DNA from: an uncultured Acetatifactor sp.
GTDB lineage: Bacteria > Bacillota > Clostridia > Lachnospirales > Lachnospiraceae
DNA: 39,142 nucleotides
Direction: 5' to 3'
NCBI GenBank assembly: GCA_910589035.1
Contig: CAJUSI010000038.1
Coordinates: 1-39,142 of the forward strand
Positions 32,082 to 39,033 of the stretch are shown here, piece after piece. The position numbers were made by a program, and so were the translations under genes. Every line of letters begins with the position of its first letter. Within the stretch, counting starts at the first letter, position 1. The notes under the pieces were generated by a model. It did no database searches, was not told where the DNA came from, and saw only the letters and a program-made list of their open reading frames with translations.

Positions 32082-32855
32082 ATGGATGAGACGGGCAGGA
32101 AAAAACTGTTAGAAGAATATGCAAAAATGAAATCACCGGAAACCAGAGAGCATTTGATTATGGAATACGCTCCTCTTGTAAAGGTGGTTGCAGGCAGGCT
32201 CAGCATGTATCTGGGTTATAATGTGGAATATGAAGATCTGGTCAGTTATGGTATTTTTGGTCTGATAGATGCCATTGACAAATTTGACTACCTGAAGGAT
32301 GTGAAATTTGAGACCTATGCCAGTCTGCGCATTCGGGGCACCATATTGGATCAGATCCGCAAGATGGACTGGATTCCCAGGACCATCCGCCAGAAGCAGA
32401 AAAAAATAGAGGCGGTTATCAGGGAAATCGAGTTGAACAGCGGACACGCCGCAACGGATGAAGAAATTGCCAGAGGACTGGGAATATCGGATGAGGAGTA
32501 TCTGGACTGGCAGTCTCAGATGAAGATTACCGGCCTGGTTTCCCTCAATGAGTACATGGAACAGGGAAGCGATGTATCCCAGGATTACAGCATGCAGACT
32601 ACCTCGCATTTTGAGGCCCCTGAAGAGCGGGTGGAAAGAGAGGAACTGACAAAGGTGCTGGGAGAGGCATTGGAGCTCCTGACGGAGAAAGAACAGAAGG
32701 TAATTACTCTCTATTATTTTGAGGAACTTACTTTAAAGGAGATCAGCAATATTCTGGAGGTGTCCGAATCCAGGGTATCACAGCTGCATACAAGAGCGCT
32801 GAAGAAAATGAAGGTGAAAATGGGGAATTACATGGGCATTCTGTTAAATGATTAA
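32082..32855 (+). CDS. fliA: RNA polymerase sigma factor FliA (sigma-28/SigD)
   Basis: Directs late flagellar and chemotaxis transcription. The 257-aa product has sigma region 2 (VEYEDLVSYGIFGLIDAIDK, FETYASLRIRGTILDQIRK, MDWIPRTIR), region 3, and region 4 with the helix-turn-helix LTLKEISNILEVSESRVSQL. Start ATG 32082 has AAGGAG (32066-32071) ten bases upstream; the frame stays open to a TTG at 32004, but that stretch covers the leader hairpin and is not sigma-like. Its anti-sigma factor FlgM is not in the window. Confidence 0.95.
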   Translation: MDETGRKKLLEEYAKMKSPETREHLIMEYAPLVKVVAGRLSMYLGYNVEYEDLVSYGIFGLIDAIDKFDYLKDVKFETYASLRIRGTILDQIRKMDWIPRTIRQKQKKIEAVIREIELNSGHAATDEEIARGLGISDEEYLDWQSQMKITGLVSLNEYMEQGSDVSQDYSMQTTSHFEAPEERVEREELTKVLGEALELLTEKEQKVITLYYFEELTLKEISNILEVSESRVSQLHTRALKKMKVKMGNYMGILLND

Positions 32856-32872
32856 GATGGGGAGAATAGGCT

Positions 32873-34462
32873 ATGCAGAATGGGTATTTTCGGTTGGTGA
32901 ATGATTTTAAGGGGTTTGGTATTGCATTGTATCCGCCGCGGGACCTTGGGGAACCGATTCGGGAGGATGAGCTCTGGAAGTATCTGGACAGACTTCAGAT
33001 TTCCTATGACAGGAAAAAGATAACGATGTTGCTGGAAGACGGAGAGAACGGAATCTGTCATCTGGGGGATGGTGCCTGCCCTGCCTGCGATGAGTCTTAT
33101 GAGCTTGAAATCAGCGACAGCGCCATGCTGGCCACAGTACGCTTTTACCCGCCCTCTGAGACGGGAAAAAGATTAAATCTGAAGCGTTTTCTGCAGGAGA
33201 TTGGGCGGCAGAATATCAGCTTCGGCATAGAGGAACGTTCTCTGAAGGCACATTTTGAGGGCAACGGGATGTACTGCACGGATATCCTGGTTGCCAAGGG
33301 AAGAAAGCCCATAGAGGGGCAGGACGCGAAAATAGAATATTTCTTTAACACCAATACGCATAAGCGCCCTACTCATCTGCCGGACGGCCGTGTGGATTAT
33401 TTTAATCTGACTGCGATTAACCAGTGCAGCCAGGGCGACGAGCTGGCGCGTATCATACCGGAGCGGCCGGGAGAGATGGGCTGTGATATCTACGGTAAGA
33501 GTATTAAACCCCGGGAGGTAAAGCGTGAGACGCTTAAGGTAGGCAAGAATGCGGAACTATCGGAGGATCGACTTTCCGTCACCTCCATGGTGGATGGGCA
33601 TGTAACGCTTGCAGATAATAAGGTGACGGTTTCCTCCGTATATCGTGTGAAAAATGTGGATTTGTCCACGGGAAATATCGTCTACAACGGAAGCGTGGAA
33701 ATTGCCGAAAACGTGGCGGAGAATTTCAAAGTAAAGGCCGGGGGCAATGTGGTGGTGAACGGAATCGTAGGAGGAGCCACAATTATTGCAGGCGGAAATA
33801 TCATCATTGCCAAGGGCATGAACGGCATGGGAAAGGGCTATTTGAGAGCCGGGGGAGATATCATCGTGAAATTCCTGGAAAATGCCCGTGTGGTAACCGG
33901 AGGATTTGTGGAAACGGAAGCCATTCTGCACTGTGTGGTATCCTCCGGTGTGGATGTGAAGGTGGAGGGAAGAAAAGGAATTATTCTGGGCGGCCGGATA
34001 CAGGCGGCCAAGGCGATCAAGGCAAATATAGTCGGCGGGAGCATGAGTACGGCCACTACATTGGAAGTGGGGGTGGATCCCGTGTTGAAATCTCAGCTGG
34101 AGAATGTTCAGACTGCCATAGAGGAAAAGAACAAGACCCTGAATGCGGCTCAGGTAATCTTTAATAATTATAAGGAGAGACAGAAAAAGGGATTCCAGTA
34201 TAATGACAATCAGCTGAGATATATTAAAAGTGTAGCGGCATTGATACAGGAAAAGACCCGGGAACTGGACTGTCTGAATGAGAGACGTGAAAATCTGCAG
34301 GAGATGATGGAAACCAGGGAGGGGTCAGAGATCGTTATAAATGATCAGCTTTATCCCAATACAACACTTATCATCGGAAGTGCCTCCAGGCTTATTCAGG
34401 CCGATTACCGGCATTGCAGGTTTATCAAGGAAGAAGGCGAAGTGCGGATGGTAAATCTGTAG
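32873..34462 (+). CDS. FapA family (DUF342) polymer-stabilising flagellar protein
   Basis: A 529-aa member of the FapA/DUF342 family, often next to fliA in Firmicutes. N-terminal mixed domain (1-180), then DGRVDYFNLTAINQCSQGDEL, which matches the DUF342 entry region. A right-handed beta-helix of about 20-residue Gly/Ile/Val turns follows (residues about 240-400: VKAGGNVVVNGIVGGATIIA, AGGNIIIAKGMNGMGKGYLR), then a C-terminal coiled coil (about 405-490). Two cysteine pairs occur near residue 65 (CHLGDGACPAC). Reported roles concern polar targeting or assembly; function here is inferred. Confidence 0.88.
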   Translation: MQNGYFRLVNDFKGFGIALYPPRDLGEPIREDELWKYLDRLQISYDRKKITMLLEDGENGICHLGDGACPACDESYELEISDSAMLATVRFYPPSETGKRLNLKRFLQEIGRQNISFGIEERSLKAHFEGNGMYCTDILVAKGRKPIEGQDAKIEYFFNTNTHKRPTHLPDGRVDYFNLTAINQCSQGDELARIIPERPGEMGCDIYGKSIKPREVKRETLKVGKNAELSEDRLSVTSMVDGHVTLADNKVTVSSVYRVKNVDLSTGNIVYNGSVEIAENVAENFKVKAGGNVVVNGIVGGATIIAGGNIIIAKGMNGMGKGYLRAGGDIIVKFLENARVVTGGFVETEAILHCVVSSGVDVKVEGRKGIILGGRIQAAKAIKANIVGGSMSTATTLEVGVDPVLKSQLENVQTAIEEKNKTLNAAQVIFNNYKERQKKGFQYNDNQLRYIKSVAALIQEKTRELDCLNERRENLQEMMETREGSEIVINDQLYPNTTLIIGSASRLIQADYRHCRFIKEEGEVRMVNL

Positions 34463-34491
34463 CGGCCATTGGGGCAGAAAGAAGGTAAAAT

Positions 34492-34800
34492 ATGGCATTT
34501 GGAGCGATTGAACTGACAACAATTTCAAGGGCACAGGATTATACAACCATAAAACACAATGAAGATAATAAGGTAGTGGTGGATCAGGCCAATTTCAGCG
34601 ACCAGTTCCAGAAAAACACGGAGCAGAATATCCGGGAGGTGCACAGCAGTGATGACACTCAGTGGCATGAGAAAAAGCCGGATGCCAGAGAAAAAGGAAA
34701 CGGGCAGTACAGCGGAGACGGCGGGAGCAGAAGAAAGAAAAAGCAGGTGCAGGACCGCGTAGTGGTAAAGGGCCGGGGCGGCTTTGACATGAAAATATGA
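34492..34800 (+). CDS. Small flagellar-operon protein of unknown function
   Basis: A 102-aa soluble, hydrophilic protein beginning MAFGAIELTTISRAQDYTTIKH and ending in a basic RRKKKQVQDRVVVKGRGGF segment. I do not recognise a domain; a similarly placed short gene with an N-terminal 'I-x-R-A-Q-(D/E)' motif occurs after fapA in related operons, from memory. No membrane helix or signal peptide. AAAGAAGG upstream of ATG 34492. Confidence 0.7.
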   Translation: MAFGAIELTTISRAQDYTTIKHNEDNKVVVDQANFSDQFQKNTEQNIREVHSSDDTQWHEKKPDAREKGNGQYSGDGGSRRKKKQVQDRVVVKGRGGFDMKI

Positions 34801-34807
34801 TGTATAG

Positions 34808-34846
34808 CAGGGGGCTGCCACTTTGGAATCATGCGGCAGCCCCCTG
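34808..34846 (+). terminator. Perfect 12-bp GC-rich hairpin without T tract
   Basis: CAGGGGGCTGCC (34808-34819) and GGCAGCCCCCTG (34835-34846) are perfect inverted repeats with a 15-base loop. No run of T follows. It sits eight bases after the stop of the 102-aa gene and before the SwrB-like start. It may pause polymerase, protect mRNA ends, or terminate on the rho pathway. Confidence 0.5.
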
Positions 34847-34868
34847 TGGATTGGAACAGGCGGAAAAG

Positions 34869-35573
34869 ATGGATATCATGGAAATTGTCCTGTTGATTGC
34901 GGGCGGAATTATCTTCATATTAAGCTTTATCATCCCTGACAGGAAGGATGTCCGGACAGGGAACATCAGGGAGGAAGACATCAGAGATCTGGTCAACCGG
35001 GAGCTGGAGTCGGTGAGAAACCATGTGGATGAAGTGGTGGAGGAAGCGGTCACCTATGCCATGGAAAAGACGGAACGGTCACTGGAACGTCTTTCCAACG
35101 AAAAGATCATGGCGGTGAACGAATATTCGGACACGGTGCTGACCCAGATTCATAAGAACCATGAGGAAACCATGTTTCTCTATGACATGCTCAACAATAA
35201 GCATGAGAATCTGAAAAACGCCATGTCGGAGGTGAGCCGCACCGTGAAGGAAGCAGAGCAGGTCATAGAAGAGATGAAAAGTCTCTCGCCTGAGGCAGTG
35301 CTTTCTTTCCAGGAAGAGTCTGAGGAGGCGCAGACGCAGGTACAGACGAAAGCCGATCCTTGGGATACGGAAATTTCGCAGGAGAATAAGCAGACGGAAC
35401 AGCGGGACCAGGAAGAGGAGGAAAGCCTTCCGGAGATCGTTGATCAGGAGCGGAATAATAATGAAAAGATACTGGCGCTTTACGGGCAGGGAAAAACTGC
35501 GGTAACCATAGCCAGGGAGCTGGGGCTTGGCGTAGGAGAAGTAAAGCTGGTTATTGATTTATTTCAAAAGTAA
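34869..35573 (+). CDS. SwrB-like membrane protein with C-terminal helix-turn-helix (DUF6115 type)
   Basis: A 234-aa protein: one N-terminal membrane helix (MEIVLLIAGGIIFILSFIIP), a long coiled coil (about residues 35-145), an acidic Gln/Glu linker, and a C-terminal helix-turn-helix-like unit (ILALYGQGKTAVTIAREL, GLGVGEVKLVIDLF). The C-terminal unit is what I know as DUF6115. Single N-terminal helix, C-terminal motif and place between the sigma factor and rpsB match Bacillus SwrB (YlxL), which activates flagellar export; that link is inference. ATG 34869 is chosen because the open frame upstream (to 34797) covers a hairpin; an ATG at 34878 is also possible. Confidence 0.75.
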   Translation: MDIMEIVLLIAGGIIFILSFIIPDRKDVRTGNIREEDIRDLVNRELESVRNHVDEVVEEAVTYAMEKTERSLERLSNEKIMAVNEYSDTVLTQIHKNHEETMFLYDMLNNKHENLKNAMSEVSRTVKEAEQVIEEMKSLSPEAVLSFQEESEEAQTQVQTKADPWDTEISQENKQTEQRDQEEEESLPEIVDQERNNNEKILALYGQGKTAVTIARELGLGVGEVKLVIDLFQK

Positions 35574-35587
35574 TCGGCATTTCAGGT

Positions 35588-35695
35588 AATTATAGTAAAC
35601 TTCATAACCATTTTTACCTTGCCCGAAAGCCATCACAGCAACGACAACCGGCATAGCATGTCAAAGTAAAGATTTTAAAGTCGTTTACTATAATT
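35588..35695. mobile_element. 108-bp inverted-repeat element (MITE-like)
   Basis: Perfect 13-bp terminal inverted repeats, AATTATAGTAAAC (35588-35600) and GTTTACTATAATT (35683-35695), enclose 82 bp with no gene. The size and termini resemble a miniature inverted-repeat element; TA dinucleotides near both ends would fit a TA-targeting transposase, but no clear target duplication is seen. The right end carries a TATAAT that could act as an outward -10. Confidence 0.45.
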
Positions 35696-35831
35696 TATAG
35701 TAGAGATAGAAGAAGCAGAAATAGAAGATGCAGCAGAGATAGAGGAAGTATTAGAAATAGCAGAAGTATCAGAAATAGAAAAAGTATCGGAAATAGAAGA
35801 TGCAGCAGAGATAGAAGAAGCGAGGAAATGA
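35694..35831 (+). pseudogene. In-frame hexapeptide-repeat relic without a start codon
   Basis: An open frame after a TAA at 35691-35693 reads seven units of an 18-bp repeat (EIEEA, EIEDAA, EIEEVL, EIAEVS, EIEKVS, EIEDAA, EIEEAR), then K and a TGA at 35829-35831. It has no ATG, GTG or TTG. The upstream stop lies in the right arm of the inverted-repeat element. It is in the same frame as, and directly abuts, the GTG of the next gene. ATA and GAA codons dominate, unlike the neighbours. It may be the tail of a broken gene, a lost N-terminal extension, or a simple-sequence expansion. Confidence 0.4.
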
Positions 35832-36545
35832 GTGAAACTGAGATATCAAATGCGGGGGCTGGGAATCGGAATGGTTGTCACGGCTCTTTTGATGGGAATT
35901 GCCACAGGAGAGAAGATTCCCTTGAGCGATGCGGAAATCAGGGCGAAAGCCCTGGAACTTGGAATGGTGGAAGGCGATTCCCTGAGACTGACGGATCTGC
36001 AGAATGTACAGCCGTCCTCCGATCCGGCAGGGGGGCAGCCATCAGGAGAAGAGGCATTGGCTCCTGAGAGAGGAAGCGGCCAGGAGGATGCCGAAGATTC
36101 CGGAACTGCCCAGGAGGGGGAGGAGCCTTCCGGGAGTGGAAGCGGTCAGGAGGATTCTGAAGAGTCCGGAACTGCCCAGGAGGGGGAGGAGTCACCTGGG
36201 AGTGGAAGCAGCCAGGAGGGAACCGGAGAGTCCGGAACTGCCCAGGAGGGGGAGGAGCCTTCTGAAAGCGGAAGCAGCCCGGGAGGACAGGAGAATCCTT
36301 CAGAGCCAGGATCAGATCCGGAAGAGGATCGCCCGGTTACCATCGTCATAGAAGCGGGAATGGATTCTTACAGCATATGTAAAATGCTTGCAGAATCGGG
36401 ACTGCTTGAGGATGCCGCCGCCTTTGATGAATATATCTATGGCCTTGGCTATTCCAGATATATTCAGGCCGGGACGTATGAGATATCCATAGGGACTGAT
36501 ATGGAGGAAATAGCGAAAATAATTACTGGAAACCGAAACAGATAA
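35832..36545 (+). CDS. MltG/YceG-domain membrane protein lacking the catalytic part (GTG start)
   Basis: A 237-aa protein with an N-terminal membrane helix or signal anchor (about residues 8-26). An acidic Gly/Ser/Glu-rich linker holds three 22-residue repeats (residues about 80-147). The C-terminal domain (about 168-237) has the LysM-like first domain of MltG (VTIVIEAGMDSYSICKMLAE, SRYIQAGTYEISIG). The transglycosylase domain with its catalytic glutamate is absent, so it probably binds rather than cuts peptidoglycan. Start GTG 35832 directly follows an in-frame TGA; GAGGA upstream is a modest ribosome-binding site. It precedes rpsB. Confidence 0.8.
   Translation: MKLRYQMRGLGIGMVVTALLMGIATGEKIPLSDAEIRAKALELGMVEGDSLRLTDLQNVQPSSDPAGGQPSGEEALAPERGSGQEDAEDSGTAQEGEEPSGSGSGQEDSEESGTAQEGEESPGSGSSQEGTGESGTAQEGEEPSESGSSPGGQENPSEPGSDPEEDRPVTIVIEAGMDSYSICKMLAESGLLEDAAAFDEYIYGLGYSRYIQAGTYEISIGTDMEEIAKIITGNRNR
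36073..36270 (+). repeat. Three 66-bp in-frame repeats in the MltG-like gene
   Basis: The segment TCCGGAACTGCCCAGGAGGG recurs at 36099, 36165 and 36231, exactly 66 bp apart, within units encoding SGTAQEGEE plus flanks. The high identity suggests recent duplication and possible length variation of the linker. Confidence 0.85.
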
Positions 36546-36558
36546 TTTTCTGATTTTT
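36544..36558. promoter_or_regulatory. Possible CodY box at the rpsB promoter
   Basis: AATTTTCTGATTTTT matches AATTTTCWGAAAATT at 12 of 15 positions and ends four bases before the rpsB -35 box. AT-rich context makes chance matches likely; weaker than the site in the topA leader. Confidence 0.25.
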
Positions 36559-36561
36559 CTC

Positions 36562-36590
36562 TTGCACAGACAGGGGGATTGTGGTATAAT
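36562..36590 (+). promoter_or_regulatory. Strong promoter of rpsB-tsf
   Basis: TTGCAC (36562-36567), 17 bases, TATAAT (36585-36590), with TG at 36582-36583 (extended -10). Transcription would start near 36597, leaving a leader of about 270 bases. Confidence 0.75.
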
Positions 36591-36596
36591 TCGAAA

Positions 36597-36866
36597 TGGT
36601 AGAGAGTGCGGAAAATGCATTTTCTATCGTTTGTCTGTCAGGACAAAAAAACACGCATAGTGATTCGGTGATGGTGCTCACAATGTATCGACGCTTCCAT
36701 GCGGAGAGTGAAGGCTCCGGAAAAGTACGGAGGCGGGAGGAGTAGTTGCCGGAGAATGGCGGATCTTAACGCGGATTCGCTGTGCTGTGAGGACAGGCAG
36801 TTAGAGCCGGCCGGACAGCACTGTAAAGCTATGGGGAAGAAAACAACCAACATGGAGGTAAGAAAA
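36597..36866 (+). other. Long rpsB leader RNA
   Basis: About 270 transcribed bases before rpsB. Visible structure: the 14-bp palindrome GAAAATGCATTTTC (36611-36624) and a stem GTGCTGT/ACAGCAC (36782-36788/36815-36821) with an inner GGC/GCC stem (36796-36798/36806-36808). It may be the site where S2 represses its own synthesis, as known for rpsB in several bacteria; no specific family consensus was recognised. The frame open from 36699 into rpsB is not S2-like. Confidence 0.45.
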
Positions 36867-37625
36867 ATGAGCGTTATTTCTATGAAACAGCTGCTTGAAG
36901 CAGGTGTCCATTTCGGACATCAGACCAGAAGATGGAACCCTAAGATGGCTCCTTACATCTTCACCGAGAGGAATGGTATCCACATCATCGATCTGCAGAA
37001 GTCTGTGGGAAAGGTAGATGAGGCATACAGAGCAGTCTCGGAAATAGTGGCCCAGGGAGGAACGATTCTTTTCGTGGGTACCAAGAAGCAGGCGCAGGAT
37101 GCCGTCAAGGCTGAGGCGGAGCGCTGCGGTATGTATTATGTAAATGAGAGATGGCTGGGCGGAATGCTCACCAATTTCAAGACGATCCAGTCCCGTATCG
37201 CCAGACTCTGTGCAATCGAGAAAATGTCGGAGGACGGAACCTTTGACGTGCTTCCCAAGAAGGAAGTCATCAAGCTGAAGAAGGAATGGGAGAAGCTGGA
37301 GAAGAACCTGGGCGGTATCAGAAATATGAGCCGCGTTCCCGATGCCATCTTTGTGGTGGACCCCAAGAAAGAGAGAATCTGTGTACAGGAAGCCCGCAAT
37401 CTCGGCATTACGCTGATCGGCATCGGCGATACCAACTGCGATCCTGAAGAGCTGGATTATATCATTCCCGGCAACGATGACGCCATCAGAGCCGTCAAAC
37501 TGATTGTTTCCAAGATGGCGGATGCGGTGATCGAGGCAAATCAGGGCGAGGCTGTCTACACCGAAGAGGAAGCGGCAGCGGCGGAAGCTCAGGATATCGA
37601 GGAGATTGCAGAAGCGGCTGAGTAA
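36867..37625 (+). CDS. rpsB: 30S ribosomal protein S2
   Basis: Essential small-subunit protein. The 252-aa product starts MSVISMKQLLEAGVHFGHQT and carries the S2 signatures RRWNPKMAPYIFTERNGIHI, RWLGGMLTNFKTIQSRI and PDAIFVVDPKKERICVQEAR. It ends in an acidic tail rich in Glu and Ala. GGAGGT (36854-36859) seven bases before ATG 36867 sets the start. Forms an operon with tsf. Confidence 0.98.
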   Translation: MSVISMKQLLEAGVHFGHQTRRWNPKMAPYIFTERNGIHIIDLQKSVGKVDEAYRAVSEIVAQGGTILFVGTKKQAQDAVKAEAERCGMYYVNERWLGGMLTNFKTIQSRIARLCAIEKMSEDGTFDVLPKKEVIKLKKEWEKLEKNLGGIRNMSRVPDAIFVVDPKKERICVQEARNLGITLIGIGDTNCDPEELDYIIPGNDDAIRAVKLIVSKMADAVIEANQGEAVYTEEEAAAAEAQDIEEIAEAAE

Positions 37626-37684
37626 ATATTCGGTGGAAGGCGACAGGATTTTCTAATCGAATTTATTCCCGCAGCATGCTGTGA

Positions 37685-37739
37685 GGGAGACTATTTGCAC
37701 GGAATAATGAGTAGTCTCTCGGAATTTTCTGGCAGAAAA
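37685..37739 (+). other. rpsB-tsf spacer structures
   Basis: In the 240-base spacer, GGGAGACTA (37685-37693) pairs with TAGTCTCTC (37712-37720), nine bp with one G-U, around an 18-base loop. Directly after it lies the palindrome TTTTCTG-G-CAGAAAA (37725-37739). No T tract, so it is more likely an attenuator or processing site that tunes the S2 to EF-Ts ratio than a full stop. No gene is seen in 37626-37865. Confidence 0.4.
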
Positions 37740-37865
37740 CTGCGGTTTCTGATCCGGGTTTTCTGTAAAAGACGGAGGAACTTATCAAAATAATGTTTTG
37801 AAAGCCGCAAAAATAAGGCTTGGAGATTCCGAGAGGATATATGAATGATAAGGAGGACAATATAA

Positions 37866-38804
37866 ATGGCAGCAGTTACAGCGGCTATGGTTAAGGAATT
37901 GCGCGAGCAGACCGGCGCCGGTATGACGGATTGTAAGAAGGCATTGACCGAGACCAATGGAAATATGGAAGAGGCTGTGGAGGTTCTGAGAAAGAACGGA
38001 CAGGCCAAGGCAGTGAAGAAGGAGAGCAGGATTGCAGCGGAAGGCCTGTGCTGCATCGCCTGCAGCGACGAGTGTACGGCAGCGGTTGTGGAGGTGAACT
38101 CCGAGACCGACTTTGTGGCGAAGAACGAGACGTTCAGGGAATTTGTGGAGGCGGTTGCCAGACAGGCGGTGAACTCCGGGGCGGCTGATATGGATGCCTT
38201 TATGGAAGAGAAATGGCTGGAGGACAGCTCCAAGACTGTGAAGGAGGTTCTGGTTGACAAGATCGCAGTGATCGGCGAGAAGCTGAGCATCCGCAGATTT
38301 GAGAAGGTGGTCGCAGCGGAAGGCTGTGTCGCCACTTATGTGCACGGCGGCGGGCGCATCGGCGTTATCGTGGAGGCGAAGACAGATGTGGTGAATGATG
38401 CCGTGAAGGAAGCTCTGACCAATATAGCCATGCAGGTTGCGGCTCTGAGCCCCAAGTATGTGGCTACTTCCGATGTATCCGAGGAATATAAGGAGCATGA
38501 GAAGGAGATTTTGAAGGCACAGATTGCCCAGGATCCCAAGATGGAAGGCAAGCCCGAGAAGGTGATCGAGGGCGCTGTAATGGGTCGCCTGAACAAAGAG
38601 CTGAAAGAGGTATGTCTCCTGGAGCAGATATATGTAAAGGCCGAGGACGGCAAGCAGACCGTGGCACAGTATGTGGCACAGGTGGCAAAAGAGAACGGCG
38701 CGAACCTGAGCATCAGCAGATTCGTGCGCTTCGAGACCGGTGAGGGTATTGAGAAGAAGCAGGAGGATTTTGCGGCTGAGGTGGCTGCGCAGATGGGCAT
38801 GTAA
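37866..38804 (+). CDS. tsf: Translation elongation factor Ts
   Basis: Guanine-nucleotide exchange factor for EF-Tu. The 312-aa product has the N-terminal UBA-like domain (VKELREQTGAGMTDCKKALT), the EF-Ts core signature VEVNSETDFVAKNETF, and the C-terminal dimerisation module (LEQIYVKAEDGKQTVAQYV). AAGGAGGAC precedes ATG 37866. The rpsB-tsf pairing is nearly universal in bacteria; a strong terminator follows. Confidence 0.98.
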   Translation: MAAVTAAMVKELREQTGAGMTDCKKALTETNGNMEEAVEVLRKNGQAKAVKKESRIAAEGLCCIACSDECTAAVVEVNSETDFVAKNETFREFVEAVARQAVNSGAADMDAFMEEKWLEDSSKTVKEVLVDKIAVIGEKLSIRRFEKVVAAEGCVATYVHGGGRIGVIVEAKTDVVNDAVKEALTNIAMQVAALSPKYVATSDVSEEYKEHEKEILKAQIAQDPKMEGKPEKVIEGAVMGRLNKELKEVCLLEQIYVKAEDGKQTVAQYVAQVAKENGANLSISRFVRFETGEGIEKKQEDFAAEVAAQMGM

Positions 38805-38841
38805 GCGAAGTTTTCATATCAGCACAGCGTAAAAAAATATG

Positions 38842-38905
38842 AGGCTCTGAAAGCCTTGTAATCACACATCTTTAAGTGGTTGCGGAGGATTTCAGGGCCT
38901 TTTTT
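38842..38905 (+). terminator. Rho-independent terminator of rpsB-tsf
   Basis: AGGCTCTGAAA (38842-38852) pairs with TTTCAGGGCCT (38890-38900), 11 bp with one G-U, followed by six T (38900-38905). The loop itself folds (CCT/AGG and AATCAC/GTGGTT), giving one long stem. Confidence 0.85.
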
Positions 38906-39033
38906 GTGTTCTGAAAAGGGGAAGCGGAAATGCCGTCTTTTACCGTCTGGAATCGTCTAAAATCACTTCAAATTGAGTATTACTCAAGGGCGATGTTGAG
39001 TAAAAGTAAGCGCGAAGTAATAGGGTGTGCCCA
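38906..39033. other. Spacer with repeated TTGAGTA motif
   Basis: No gene is seen. TTGAGTA-T-TACTCAA (38973-38987) is a palindrome with 7-bp arms, and TTGAGTA recurs at 38996-39002. They could be operator-like sites or part of a mobile element end. Confidence 0.3.

Noticed and set aside
36597..36866. T-box or other tRNA-sensing leader before rpsB
   Set aside because: The conserved T-box sequence (GGTGGTACCGCG type) is absent.
36699..36866. N-terminal extension of S2 from an upstream ATG
   Set aside because: The 56 extra residues are not S2-like, while ATG 36867 has a strong GGAGGT site and matches homologue starts.
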